From positions 39,361 to 96,949 of the forward strand of contig NZVR01000139.1 in NCBI GenBank assembly GCA_002701545.1: a DNA stretch of 57,589 nucleotides, in the 5' to 3' direction. Both the position numbers and the translations under genes were made by a program. The DNA comes from Blastopirellula sp. (GTDB lineage Bacteria > Planctomycetota > Planctomycetia > Pirellulales > Pirellulaceae). Shown here one piece after another: positions 28,843 to 37,471 of the stretch; the first letter of the stretch is position 1, and each line of letters starts with the position of its first letter. Below the pieces are notes generated by a model. It did no database searches. It saw only the letters and a program-made list of their open reading frames with translations, and was not told the origin of the DNA.

Positions 28843-28877
28843 GCAGAGGCCTTCGCAAGAAGGCCTCTGCTTTTTTT
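28843..28877 (+). terminator. Strong intrinsic terminator
   Basis: Twelve perfectly paired bases, GCAGAGGCCTTC (28843-28854) and GAAGGCCTCTGC (28859-28870), enclose a GCAA tetraloop and are followed by seven T (28871-28877). This is a textbook Rho-independent terminator for plus-strand transcripts. On the minus strand no T-run follows, so it does not serve the DUF1080 gene. Confidence 0.93.
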
Positions 28878-28942
28878 GTGAGAGCTTTCTTCCCACCTGC
28901 TTGCACCACGGCAGGCAGGCTTGTTACTGGATCGGATCGCCG

Positions 28943-29746
28943 TTATTTGGCCTGATCGCCCGCGCTTTCCTTGATCCAGATATTGCGATAGCGCACGTCC
29001 TGGCCATGCTCTTGCAACTTCAGTCCCTCCACACTGGGACTAACACTCACTCCACCGTTTGCATGTTTGATAGCAACGTTGTCGTGAATCTTCACGCCAT
29101 TCCACCAAACGGTGGCGCGTGCCGGCTCGATCGACTTGTCGCCGTCCCAGCGAGCTGCCTTAAAGACAAAGTGAAACGCGTGCCATTCTCCGTTTGGTCG
29201 CCAAGCGTTTATATCTGGTACACGCTCCATGCAAAACGCTCCAATGCCATGCGGACCGATCTTCCAGCCATAAGGATCTTTTACATTCTTGCCTTTGGGA
29301 GACTCGATCTGGAGTTCATATCGATTCTGCAAATAAACACCACTATTTGCATAGCCTTCGACCGAATCGTCACCGCGTTTCCCCATCATCACGAACTCGA
29401 CATGGCCTTCGAAGTCTTTGTACTTCTTTTTGGTCACGAGATCGTGAGTCCCCCAACGTTGTCCACCATTGGTCATCAGTACTTTTTTGCCACCGCTTGG
29501 GCTATCGACCAGAGACCATGTGATTTTCATATCAGGTTTTGGCCACATCTCCCAATTGGCCTCTACGGACTTTTGCGTTCCATCAAACGGGACATCCGCA
29601 CCCTTGGGAACTGCAGCGCCAACATCTTTCGTTTTGTCATAACCGGCCTTGTCTTCCGGTCTCTGCTTATCTGCTGCCATCACCGCAGTGCCAAGTAACA
29701 CCACAGCCAAAAATCCAATCACGTTTCCCGTCTTCAGTAATTTCAT
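28943..29746 (-). CDS. Secreted DUF1080 (3-keto-disaccharide hydrolase-like) protein
   Basis: 267 residues from ATG 29746, preceded by GAAGAGAGA; upstream in-frame codons to 29920 are not protein-like. A signal peptide (NVIGFLAVVLLGTAVMAAD) precedes a linker and one jelly-roll domain. DUF1080 hallmarks are GHVEFVMMGKR, YANSGVYLQNRYELQIESP, GIGAFCMERVPDINAWRPNG, ARATVWWNGVKIHDN and a final DVRYRNIWIKE. Enzymes of this family act on 3-keto glycosides, and many planctomycete members are single-domain secreted proteins of unproven specificity. It lies downstream of two esterase-like genes on the same strand, separated by about 410 bases, so co-transcription is uncertain. The family call is secure. 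Confidence 0.9.
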   Translation of the reverse strand: MKLLKTGNVIGFLAVVLLGTAVMAADKQRPEDKAGYDKTKDVGAAVPKGADVPFDGTQKSVEANWEMWPKPDMKITWSLVDSPSGGKKVLMTNGGQRWGTHDLVTKKKYKDFEGHVEFVMMGKRGDDSVEGYANSGVYLQNRYELQIESPKGKNVKDPYGWKIGPHGIGAFCMERVPDINAWRPNGEWHAFHFVFKAARWDGDKSIEPARATVWWNGVKIHDNVAIKHANGGVSVSPSVEGLKLQEHGQDVRYRNIWIKESAGDQAK

Positions 29747-30159
29747 AATGAGCGTCTCTCTTCTAAATAGAAATCCACCAAGTGAATAAATCGGTTGAAA
29801 GTAATAAGCATTGGCCTCCCACGAGGTTGCCTGAGAGGTGCCAGTGTAATCCAGTTCGAACAGCCACACGACAGTCAGCCCGATGGTGCATGGGAAGCAC
29901 CTCCAGCGTCCTGCAGGCACCCATCAATTCGCCCCCACGGATGCAGGGCACTAAGTACCTAATTCACCGAGACTTGCGAAAGAGATTCTTCATCCTTTGC
30001 CAGTTCGTCTGGAATGCCTGTGGCTTCAGGGACGCCAGGGCTGCCTTCGCCTTTGCTGATAGTTCACGCAAAAGCGGCGGAGTCAGCAGCACTCACCTTG
30101 CCAGCGAACACGTGCGCCACATGACGTCTGCGAGCAGTTGGGAGAGCACCCCATCAGAA
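29747..30159. other. Intergenic region between esterase and DUF1080 genes
   Basis: About 410 bases on the minus-strand side. The promoter and leader of the DUF1080 gene should lie near 29747-29850. A minus-strand frame at 30092-29964 (GTG, 42 residues, e.g. LLRELSAKAKAALASLKP) is compositionally protein-like and begins just after an in-frame stop, about 70 bases past the esterase stop. It has AAGG upstream but no recognised family. I see no terminator or repeat. Confidence 0.35.
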
Positions 30160-31620
30160 TTACCGTGGGCTGCTTTTCTTCAGCAAATCCACCATCGCTT
30201 GCCCCATGGCAATCCCCACGTCCATATAGGTGCGTGCATTTCCATTGTAGTGACTGTTGGAAGCACCTCCCTGGTTGATGGGATGCGTGTAAACGGTGGC
30301 CACATTCCCCTGGAAGGCAGGATATTTGCCGGTCGTCCCATCCACAGCAAGCTGAGCATCCAGAATCTGCTTTTCGTTTCCAGCAGCGGTTTCTTTCGCC
30401 GTTTGCCCCAGCGTAGCGCATACGAATTTCGCCTGCGGGGCAGCAAACTCTCTGCGCAACGTGGTAATCAGGTGGACGAGATTCTTTTCGTATTGAGCCG
30501 CATGTGCCGCGTTGTAGCGATCTTTGTCACCTTGCCACCAGCCAAACCCGACAATCTTATAGCCACGCCCCTGCCAATGAGGAAACTGCTGGTCGAAATT
30601 GTCCAACACCTCGTGGGCCGCACGAAAGCAATCGTCGTATTGCTTGCCTGCATACCAATTAATCGCTTTGGGCTCTGTCCCCTTTTTCCAAGCCTCGGGC
30701 GAGTCTTGATAGCCAGCATGAATCTTGTCGCCAAATTCGTATCGCTTACTCCCTGGTGGAAGGAAATCCCAACCCAAAGAACGATTCCCCTGTGACGCCT
30801 TGAGAATCAATACCGGTTCATCGAGATAGTCGCCAACCACATGGCCAAACCCCAGTTCCGGCCCAATGGTATTGCCACTGGCGCCACAACCAACGCTCAA
30901 CCACTTACTGGCGCGTGCAGCGACCACTCCCTTGTACCACACGTCGTCCCGTGACACCCATTGTTTTTGATCGTTGATCAAGAATGGAAACATGCGTTGC
31001 TGTTTGACGAACGTCGCCAAGGCACCTGGAACATCAACACGGTCAATCCACCCCAACCCATCCGCTTGCTTGGTGAGGTACGTAATCTTGAACGGCACCT
31101 TCTTCCCGGCAGTCAAAGCGATCTCGGAGAGCACTGCCTCTTGACCAACTAATTTGCGATACACTTCTTCACCGGCCACCTCCATGATGTTATGCGTTGA
31201 GCCGCCATAGCCGGGGCGAAACTCATATACTCCGGTATCCTGAGGAGCGATGAAACCGCGCACGACTTGCGCGCCTCCTCCGGGATACGGTGTCGGCCTG
31301 ACTCCGCCAAAACTCTCCAGCCGCTGCCTCTTAACCGGCTGCCTGGCGTCATAGTCCGCTTGTGGGTCGTATTCCCCTTGATACACCGACACCACGGGGT
31401 CCAAGAACTCAGCCCCCCAGCGTCTGCCGCCACCAGTCACCTTGCCAGCCCCAACCATGTTGGATTGACCGGAAAGGATGAACACTTTCACTGGCTGAGG
31501 TACCGCCGGCGTGGGTTCCGCCGCTTGGCCTGGACGCGTTATCAGCAAAACAGCGCACCCAATCGCCAGGCTGTTGAAACAAGAATTCCACAAACTAGAC
31601 AAATCGCTGGCAGCCATCAT
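30160..31620 (-). CDS. Sialate O-acetylesterase-like (SASA) protein with PA14-like insert
   Basis: 486 residues from ATG 31620; a GTG at 31713 overlapping the upstream stop (GTGA) is an alternative but adds 31 residues ahead of the signal peptide. After the signal comes the SGNH-type nucleophile motif FILSGQSNMVGAG (Ser53). Then, unlike its neighbour, there is an insertion of about 100 residues (FIAPQDTGVYEFRPGYGGST, VYRKLVGQEAVLSEIALTAG) resembling a PA14 carbohydrate-binding module. The catalytic fold resumes with KQQRMFPFL, ILKASQGNRSLGWDFLPPGS and GFGWWQGDKDRY, and the late GGASNSHYNGNA supplies the likely histidine. It probably removes acetyl groups from polysaccharide outside the cytoplasm. 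It is a clear paralogue of the gene just upstream. Confidence 0.87.
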   Translation of the reverse strand: MMAASDLSSLWNSCFNSLAIGCAVLLITRPGQAAEPTPAVPQPVKVFILSGQSNMVGAGKVTGGGRRWGAEFLDPVVSVYQGEYDPQADYDARQPVKRQRLESFGGVRPTPYPGGGAQVVRGFIAPQDTGVYEFRPGYGGSTHNIMEVAGEEVYRKLVGQEAVLSEIALTAGKKVPFKITYLTKQADGLGWIDRVDVPGALATFVKQQRMFPFLINDQKQWVSRDDVWYKGVVAARASKWLSVGCGASGNTIGPELGFGHVVGDYLDEPVLILKASQGNRSLGWDFLPPGSKRYEFGDKIHAGYQDSPEAWKKGTEPKAINWYAGKQYDDCFRAAHEVLDNFDQQFPHWQGRGYKIVGFGWWQGDKDRYNAAHAAQYEKNLVHLITTLRREFAAPQAKFVCATLGQTAKETAAGNEKQILDAQLAVDGTTGKYPAFQGNVATVYTHPINQGGASNSHYNGNARTYMDVGIAMGQAMVDLLKKSSPR

Positions 31621-31709
31621 CAATCGATCACATCCGTTAAAGCAACGTTCCAAGAACCAACCGAAAAGTCTTCCTTCGACTGTTGAATCCGTTTGTCGTT
31701 TGTCAGGAA

Positions 31710-32834
31710 TCACTTTGTCTCGAGCAACTTGACCATCGCCTTACCCATCGCTTCACCAACGTTCATGTAGGTTTCCGCATTCCCTCCGTAATGACTATTG
31801 GAGGCGCCACCCTGCGACAACGGATGGGTGTAAACCGTGGCCACATTCCCCTTGAATTTCGGATACTTACCTGATTCACCGTCAACGTTAAGCTGACCTT
31901 GAAGGATCAAGCCTTCATTTCCTTCTGCCGTTTTTTCGGTTTGCCCCAGCGTGGCACACACAAACTTGGCATTCGGAGCGTCGAAATCTTTCCGCAACTG
32001 CTGAATCAACTGCACAAGATTCTGCTCGTAGCGACTGGCGTGGCCGGGGTTATAGCGATCCTTGTCACCTTGCCAAAAGAAGAAACCAGCCACTTCGTAC
32101 TTCTTGGCCTCAGGATAGTATTTATTTAGCTCTGCCAACACCTTCTTGGCGCGTGCAATATCGCCTTCGTACTGCAAACCGGCATGCCAGTTGTGCTTGG
32201 GAGCAGGTGGCGTGTTGCCTTTTTCCCAGTGCGTGTGACGCACCTCATCGTTGTAAGCGGGGTACACGTAGGTCTTCGACTCACCCGATTTTCGGTCTTT
32301 CATTGCGAACTCATAACGTTCACTTCCCGGTGGCAACAGATCCCATCCCAGGCTGCGATTGCCAATGCAACTCTTCAGCACCATCACAGGCGCATCCACA
32401 GCTTGGCCAAGCTGATGCCCGATTCCCAACTCGGGGCCGATGCTGCGACCGGTGACCGTCATCCATTCGTTGTTGAATTGCCGCATACCGGCATCCGCGC
32501 CACCGCTTCCCATCACGCGTACATTGCGAACGTCCTTGCGTTCCGTCCAGTTCCCTTCGTCATCAATCAGGTAGGGATACAACTTTTTCGACTTGACCGC
32601 ATGGTCCAACGAGCCCTCGGGTCCCTTTTTCGATGCATTGATCTTACCGGCACCCACCATGTTCGATTGCCCCAGCAGAATGAACACCTGCACCGGCTTG
32701 CTCATATCGGCTGACTTGCCATCCGGATCAGGCAACTGGCCAGTTTCCTCAGCTACCGTGACGTCAAACGACGTCAACGTCAGTCCGACAAAAAGAAACA
32801 GAACTACCAGCGCACATAATTTTTTGGTCATCAT
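31710..32834 (-). CDS. Sialate O-acetylesterase-like (SASA) protein
   Basis: 374 residues from ATG 32834 (a second ATG follows at 32831). A signal peptide (KKLCALVVLFLFVGLTLTSF) precedes the compact esterase domain: FILLGQSNMVGAGKI (Ser57), MVLKSCIGNRSLGWDLLPPG, FFFWQGDKDRYNPGHASRYE and GGASNSHYGGNAETYMNVGE. It matches the neighbouring gene across the catalytic domain but lacks the PA14-like insert, so the pair arose by tandem duplication followed by gain or loss of that module. Its stop overlaps a GTG of the next gene. The likely activity is deacetylation of secreted or environmental glycans. Confidence 0.88.
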   Translation of the reverse strand: MMTKKLCALVVLFLFVGLTLTSFDVTVAEETGQLPDPDGKSADMSKPVQVFILLGQSNMVGAGKINASKKGPEGSLDHAVKSKKLYPYLIDDEGNWTERKDVRNVRVMGSGGADAGMRQFNNEWMTVTGRSIGPELGIGHQLGQAVDAPVMVLKSCIGNRSLGWDLLPPGSERYEFAMKDRKSGESKTYVYPAYNDEVRHTHWEKGNTPPAPKHNWHAGLQYEGDIARAKKVLAELNKYYPEAKKYEVAGFFFWQGDKDRYNPGHASRYEQNLVQLIQQLRKDFDAPNAKFVCATLGQTEKTAEGNEGLILQGQLNVDGESGKYPKFKGNVATVYTHPLSQGGASNSHYGGNAETYMNVGEAMGKAMVKLLETK

Positions 32835-33235
32835 CGTTCGTCTTGGGCTCGCTACAAATTGAGTCAGCAGTAAAAGCAAATTCATTGCGGTTCATTATGC
32901 CTCACGCGAACCATGTTTTCACGCAAAAGACCATCGTTTTTGCGCCAGGCCCATTGGAACCCTGGAGAGACGAGCAAAGCCTTGCCGTATTCCGCTCTCC
33001 GAGCATCTGGCCCATTGCCGACCAATCAACAGATCCCACCGTACATAGTAGCGCAGCGGTCCTGAATCGTGAGCTTGGATGCCCACGGAGGCAGTGCACA
33101 CCACCCAATCCCCACAGAGTTTCAGCAGCGGCGTACTTCCTGTCCTCCGAGCCTGTCAGCGGTTGCATCTCAGGATCCACTGGGCGACCATAAAGGTTCA
33201 GCTTCCCGTTTTGCCACGCCCACTTGAGGCTTCTC
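32835..33235. other. Divergent intergenic region
   Basis: About 400 bases between the divergent esterase and channel genes. Frames are open on both strands but none has a ribosome site or a recognisable motif, and a minus-strand frame starting at 33237 would share its CATG with the channel start. I see no terminator or clear operator. Promoters for both operons are expected here. Confidence 0.4.
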
Positions 33236-34615
33236 ATGTACTTCAAAATCGAATGCCCCCACTGCGAAAAGGTACTCCAAGTAACCGAGGAGATGGCGGG
33301 CAAAAAACGCAAGTGCCCGTATTGCCAAGGTTCATTGATCGTTCCAGATACGACCCCGAGCGAACCAGCCAGTTCCGGCAGTCAGGAATCCTTCGGTGGT
33401 ATCAACGTGCAATCCAGCGGCGGAAACTCCCCCTCAAGTGGCCCGCAACTAAAAACCTCGGTCAGGCGGAAACCCAACGAAGCTCCACGCAAGTCTTCCG
33501 GAAAACAAGACGCGGACGGCAGCAATGTCAGTTTGCTGTTGAGTGGCCTGTTTGGACTTGGCACCGCCATGGTCATTTTTGTTGGGCTGTATATCCTCAA
33601 GCTGGCAGATTTGCGTATTGGCAGCATGTTTTGGGATAGTGCCTTCATCAACTTTCCCACCACGCTGCTGATGTGCTGGTCATTTGCCATTCTGGCAATC
33701 AAATCACGCCAACTTAAACAGCAGCGATCTGCCATGCTGCTGGATGTCCTGCCGACCGAATTATCCCCTGAAATCACGACTGGTTCACTGGACAAATTCG
33801 TCGAACATATTCGCTCGCTCCCGGGGACTGCCTCGGAAAGCATGCTCGTCAAACGCGTCTTGCGTGGAATTGAGCATTTTCGAGTCCGTAAGAGTGCTGC
33901 CGAAACCGTGACGATGATGGAATCGCAATCAGTGATCGATGCCAGCAACGTGGCCAGCAGTTATTCAATCGTCAAAGTCTTCATCTGGGCCATGCCGATC
34001 CTCGGCTTCATCGGCACGGTGATGGGGGTCAGCAGTGCCGTCAGTGGTTTATCTGCCACATTGGAAAACGCCTCCGATGTCTCGGCTGTTACCGCTTCTA
34101 TGAAGGGTGTCTTTGGTGGATTAGGAACGGCCTTCGACACCACCTTACTGGCCCTGATCATGAGCCTGCTCGTCAAGATCCCGGCGTCGGCGCTGCAGAA
34201 AAACGAAGACGACCTGGTAACTACCGTAGATGAGTACTGCAACGAAAATCTCCTGCTTCGACTGAACGACGGTCGCGAGGGTGGTGCAGAGCGCGGCGGC
34301 GGCGGAGCGGGTGTCAATGCGAAACTCATCCAGGATGCGGTTCGCGCAGCCATGTCCTCGCATCATGACGAACTCGAAAAGTGGATGAAGCAACTGGCAC
34401 GACTCACCGAGCAGACCGCATCTCTCCACCAACAGTTGGCGGAGTCGATGACCCGTTCCACAACCGCCGTACAAACGAACTTCGCCGGCTTGGAACGAGG
34501 TCTGAACAGCCTCAGCAGTGTCCTCGGCAAACTCGGCGAACAGCAGGTGGTGGTCCAACAGGTAGAAGCACCGCGGCGCAGCTGGTTCTCTTCACGCAAA
34601 CGCAACGGCAGGTGA
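33236..34615 (+). CDS. MotA/TolQ/ExbB-family proton channel with N-terminal zinc ribbon
   Basis: 459 residues from ATG 33236, ten bases after GAGG. Residues ~5-35 form a zinc ribbon (IECPHC and RKCPYC). A Ser/Gly/Pro-rich linker leads to four membrane helices: about 98-120 (VSLLLSGLFGLGTAMVIFVG), 134-155, 245-270 (VFIWAMPILGFIGTVMGV) and 285-312. The last two carry the family core with GVFGGLGTAFDTTLLALIMS. A cytosolic C-terminal coiled coil (about 365-440) ends in a basic tail. Such proteins form the pentameric stator of ion-driven motors. Two single-helix partners follow at once, the first after 6 bases. A zinc ribbon on this family is uncommon outside planctomycete-type lineages. The driven machine is unknown. 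Confidence 0.85.
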   Translation: MYFKIECPHCEKVLQVTEEMAGKKRKCPYCQGSLIVPDTTPSEPASSGSQESFGGINVQSSGGNSPSSGPQLKTSVRRKPNEAPRKSSGKQDADGSNVSLLLSGLFGLGTAMVIFVGLYILKLADLRIGSMFWDSAFINFPTTLLMCWSFAILAIKSRQLKQQRSAMLLDVLPTELSPEITTGSLDKFVEHIRSLPGTASESMLVKRVLRGIEHFRVRKSAAETVTMMESQSVIDASNVASSYSIVKVFIWAMPILGFIGTVMGVSSAVSGLSATLENASDVSAVTASMKGVFGGLGTAFDTTLLALIMSLLVKIPASALQKNEDDLVTTVDEYCNENLLLRLNDGREGGAERGGGGAGVNAKLIQDAVRAAMSSHHDELEKWMKQLARLTEQTASLHQQLAESMTRSTTAVQTNFAGLERGLNSLSSVLGKLGEQQVVVQQVEAPRRSWFSSRKRNGR

Positions 34616-34621
34616 TCACCG

Positions 34622-35446
34622 ATGGCTCGAGCTCGCCGAACCGAAGACGACGACGTTTCCCTGTTCCCGTTTCTCAGTGTGATTGCGGCAGTGATCGGAG
34701 TCCTCACTCTGATGATTGCCGCTGTGACGCTAGGTCAGATGAACCAGGACGACGTGAAAGAGGCGGTCAAGAATGCGATTGCCATGGAAGATATCCAACA
34801 ACAAACGGCTGCCAGCGAAACTGAGCTTCAAGCACTCAAACTGCAGTTGGATCAGAAACAAGCCGAGTTACTCAACAGCGCCAATGCCCGGGAAACCGAA
34901 CTCGTGAAAACGCGTTCCGAATTGGACTCGCTATTGAAACAGCTCGCCAAAGAACAGCAGCGCGTCGCGGAACAAAAAGAAACAACCATTGTGATCCCGG
35001 AGGTGCCGCAAAACCAACGGGAAACGATTGACGACATGCAAACGCAACTCAAGGACATTCAGCAGCGACTCGCGTTATTGCAAAAAGATCTGAACCAACG
35101 GAAAAATCCAGCCGACGAGGCAACCGTTTCCATTCTTCCCGGCGGGTCAGGTATCACCTTTGAACCCAACTTTGTGGAGTGCACTGCGGGTGCCATCGTG
35201 CTCCATCACCAGCAACCTCCCTTGCGCATTCGCCTCAACGAGGTCGCAGCCAACAAAGCATTCGTCGCGCTGCTCAACAAAGTGGCCAATGCCAAGCAGC
35301 AATCCATCATTTTTCTGGTCCGCAGTGACGGCTTGCAATCCTACCGCACCGTGCGCGGGTTATGCCAAGCCAATAATGTTCGCAACGGCAAGTTGCCTGT
35401 GGTAGGCAACGGCCGCCTTGACTTCAGCCATTTCACCAAGAAATAA
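34622..35446 (+). CDS. ExbD/TolR-like coiled-coil membrane protein 1
   Basis: 274 residues. A short acidic cytosolic lead (RRTEDDDVSLFPF) runs into one membrane helix (FLSVIAAVIGVLTLMIAAVT, about 17-37), then a long coiled coil (about 45-165, e.g. LKDIQQRLALLQKDLNQ). The globular C-terminus (IIFLVRSDGLQSYRTVRGLC) resembles the periplasmic ExbD/TolR beta domain. The asparts lie just before rather than within the helix. It probably pairs with the channel encoded 6 bases upstream and transmits its motion to a periplasmic or outer-membrane partner. AGGTGA upstream of the ATG fits a ribosome site. Confidence 0.72.
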   Translation: MARARRTEDDDVSLFPFLSVIAAVIGVLTLMIAAVTLGQMNQDDVKEAVKNAIAMEDIQQQTAASETELQALKLQLDQKQAELLNSANARETELVKTRSELDSLLKQLAKEQQRVAEQKETTIVIPEVPQNQRETIDDMQTQLKDIQQRLALLQKDLNQRKNPADEATVSILPGGSGITFEPNFVECTAGAIVLHHQQPPLRIRLNEVAANKAFVALLNKVANAKQQSIIFLVRSDGLQSYRTVRGLCQANNVRNGKLPVVGNGRLDFSHFTKK

Positions 35447-35454
35447 ATCGCACC

Positions 35455-36591
35455 ATGAGACGTATCGCATCTGCAGACAGCGACGACGGTGGCGGACTTG
35501 ACTCACTGTTGGACACCATGACCAACGTCGTCGGGATCCTGATCCTGGTGTTGATCGCAACACAACTCGGGGTCAAGGATGCCGTCTCGCGCATTGCCGA
35601 TTCGGATGTCGTGGATCCTCAAGCGTTAGCGGCAGCTGAAGAGAAGCTCCGATTAACCCAGGCTCAGAAGGAGGCATTGCTGGCTTCGCTGCAAGACTTG
35701 CAACCGACCGATGGCAGCGGACTGGATGTGCAACTGGAAGACTTACGAAGAAAAATCGATGAAACGCGCCAGCAAGTTCAGCAGACGACCGAAACTGCCA
35801 ATCAATTTGCCATCAAGCTCGAAGCAGATCGCAAAAAAGCCGACGAGGCGAAGCAGCAATTGAAGGACATGGCAGACAACAAACAAAACAAAGAAACGCT
35901 CCAAAAAGAACTCAATGCGGCATTGGAACAAGAAGCAAAGCTCAAAGCCCTGCTCGATAAAACACCGGTCCAGAAGGCTCCGCCGCCAAAAATCGTCACA
36001 CTACCGGACCCCCGACCTGCACCTGAAGGGGCAAAGCCGCTGACCTTTCTCTGCGCCAACAACAAGATCTATCCCATCGCCGCTGACAACGTCCGCGAGA
36101 CAGTTCGCAAACGTGCCGAATTCGTGGTGCAAGCACGCAAACTGTATGGCGGTCCGGACGTCGGTGTGAATGCAGAGCGTTTTCTAAAGGAATTCACCAA
36201 AGCCAATCGCACGCTGCGCGATGATTACTTCGATGTCGAACTTTATGCCAGAGGCATCTATCCCCGATTGCGTTTCACACCGCGAACCAATGCCGGTGCG
36301 ACGACCAAAGAAGTCGCCAGTCCACGCTCTCGCTTTCGACGCCAGCTCGCTCAGATCGACAAAACTCAATACTACGCCCGTTTCATCGTCCTCCCTGACA
36401 GCTACGACGTCTATCTCTCTGTCCGAGCCGCGGTCGACGAACAAGGGTTACTGGCCGGCTGGGATCCGCAAGGTGCCAAGTATCAATATGAAACCTCACT
36501 GGGCGGGCCACTCCTGTTCGGCCCCAAACCCAAACCGAATCCCAATGCCAAACCAGCACCACCCAGCAAACCACCGAACGTCATCGACTAG
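35455..36591 (+). CDS. ExbD/TolR-like coiled-coil membrane protein 2
   Basis: 378 residues, starting 8 bases after its partner. The N-terminal SLLDTMTNVVGILILVLIA is a single helix with an Asp at its entrance, as in ExbD where that Asp carries protons. A coiled coil (about 55-165) and Pro-rich link follow, then a ~190-residue C-terminal domain (PLTFLCANNKIYPIAADNVR, FIVLPDSYDVYLSVRAAVDE) ending in a low-complexity PKPNPNAKPAPPSKP tail. Together with the preceding two genes it makes a channel plus two dissimilar rod subunits. Classical systems use a single ExbD/TolR/MotB type, so two different rods may form a heterodimer. Confidence 0.72.
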   Translation: MRRIASADSDDGGGLDSLLDTMTNVVGILILVLIATQLGVKDAVSRIADSDVVDPQALAAAEEKLRLTQAQKEALLASLQDLQPTDGSGLDVQLEDLRRKIDETRQQVQQTTETANQFAIKLEADRKKADEAKQQLKDMADNKQNKETLQKELNAALEQEAKLKALLDKTPVQKAPPPKIVTLPDPRPAPEGAKPLTFLCANNKIYPIAADNVRETVRKRAEFVVQARKLYGGPDVGVNAERFLKEFTKANRTLRDDYFDVELYARGIYPRLRFTPRTNAGATTKEVASPRSRFRRQLAQIDKTQYYARFIVLPDSYDVYLSVRAAVDEQGLLAGWDPQGAKYQYETSLGGPLLFGPKPKPNPNAKPAPPSKPPNVID

Positions 36592-36611
36592 CCAGTACGC
36601 AAGCCAACGAC

Positions 36612-37346
36612 CTATTCCAACTCAAACACGACGTACACGCGAATCCGCACTTCGATCGCTCCGGGAGCAAACGTCTCTGCAGCGACGTCCGCCTGTCTCT
36701 GCTGCGTACCATCGACAAACGCCGATCCGTACGCTTCATTCCTGGGGTAAGCGCCTGGTGGTGGGGTTTCCGAAATCGTCAACACACGCACGCATTTGGC
36801 GCCCAATGCACTGCTCATCGCTTCCGCTTTGGCCTTCGCAGCGGCAATCGCCTGCAAGCGAGTTTCCGCATGGAGCTCGTGGAGGCACGATGATGCGAAT
36901 TCGAAGCGCACGTCCAACTCGGCAGCGGAAAGAAGTTGCGTCAGGAAATCATCAAACTGATGCAACTTACGTTGCTTGATGGTGACCGATCGAGTGACCA
37001 TGAAGTGCTTGAAGACAGTACGATTGCCATAGCGGTCTTTCGCGTACACTTTTTGCACATTCAAATGACCGGTTTGAATATCTTGCGCCTTGATCCCCAA
37101 CGTCTTTTGAAGCGCAAGTATTTTTTTCATCTTGTCGTCGCTACGTGCCTTCGCCGTCATTAAATCCTGGTCCACATCTTCTGCTCGAATGCTCCAGACA
37201 ACCACGTCTGGTATCGTTTTCATGACAGCCGTTCCTGTCACTGATACCGTACGTGCCAGTTCATCACTGGCACTCACCAGCGTCGTGTTCAAAAGCAAGA
37301 CACAAACAAGTTTGATAGAAATCCCAACCCAACGATTCATTTTCAT
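36612..37346 (-). CDS. SIMPL-domain (DUF541) secreted protein
   Basis: About 244 residues. GAGAGG lies 2 bases before ATG 37346 and 8 bases before ATG 37340, so the second start is better spaced; the difference is two residues. A signal peptide (ISIKLVCVLLLNTTLVSASD) is followed by the SIMPL fold: VSVTGTAVMKTIPDVVVWSI, TGHLNVQKVY, FMVTRSVTIKQ and a helical AIAAAKAKAEAMSSALG before VLTISETP. Family members are linked to oxidative stress resistance in other bacteria and to outer-membrane lipid or signalling complexes, but the biochemical role is unsettled. It converges with the ExbD-like gene, 20 bases between stops. Confidence 0.9.
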   Translation of the reverse strand: MKMNRWVGISIKLVCVLLLNTTLVSASDELARTVSVTGTAVMKTIPDVVVWSIRAEDVDQDLMTAKARSDDKMKKILALQKTLGIKAQDIQTGHLNVQKVYAKDRYGNRTVFKHFMVTRSVTIKQRKLHQFDDFLTQLLSAAELDVRFEFASSCLHELHAETRLQAIAAAKAKAEAMSSALGAKCVRVLTISETPPPGAYPRNEAYGSAFVDGTQQRQADVAAETFAPGAIEVRIRVYVVFELE

Positions 37347-37471
37347 TTCCTCTCTATAATTTCAGCGCACTCACAACGTGTTCGCTAACTCGCAGTCCTG
37401 ACGTCTCATCGATCTCGCCACATTGGAAAAACACCCACAACGTGGTGCTGCCCATGCTGGATCTAACGTGA

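Larger units (their letters stand above)
28575..28942. other. Intergenic region holding a short orphan transcription unit
   Basis: This gap between the binding-protein gene and the convergent DUF1080 gene is not empty. It has an 8-bp direct repeat TTTAAGAA with an 11-base period (28630-28637, 28641-28648), a -10-like TACACT (28677-28682), two overlapping short frames with starts at 28695 and 28732, and a very strong terminator at 28843-28877. An RNA of about 190 bases would result. It could encode a small protein or be a non-coding RNA. Confidence 0.5.

Noticed and set aside
28826-29698. Plus-strand open frame of 290 codons
   Set aside because: Antisense to the DUF1080 gene, which has clear family motifs and a signal peptide; also it starts inside the region of the terminator.
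29782-30795. Plus-strand open frame of 337 codons
   Set aside because: Largely antisense to the esterase gene at 30160-31620; residue make-up is not protein-like.
32902-33237. Minus-strand frame starting at the CATG shared with the channel gene
   Set aside because: No ribosome site, no motif, many Trp/Cys/Arg in unlikely arrangement; treated as non-coding.
36221-36979. Plus-strand open frame of 252 codons crossing 36591
   Set aside because: Shadow of the ExbD-like gene and antisense of the SIMPL gene; Ser/Arg/Pro-rich with no motif.
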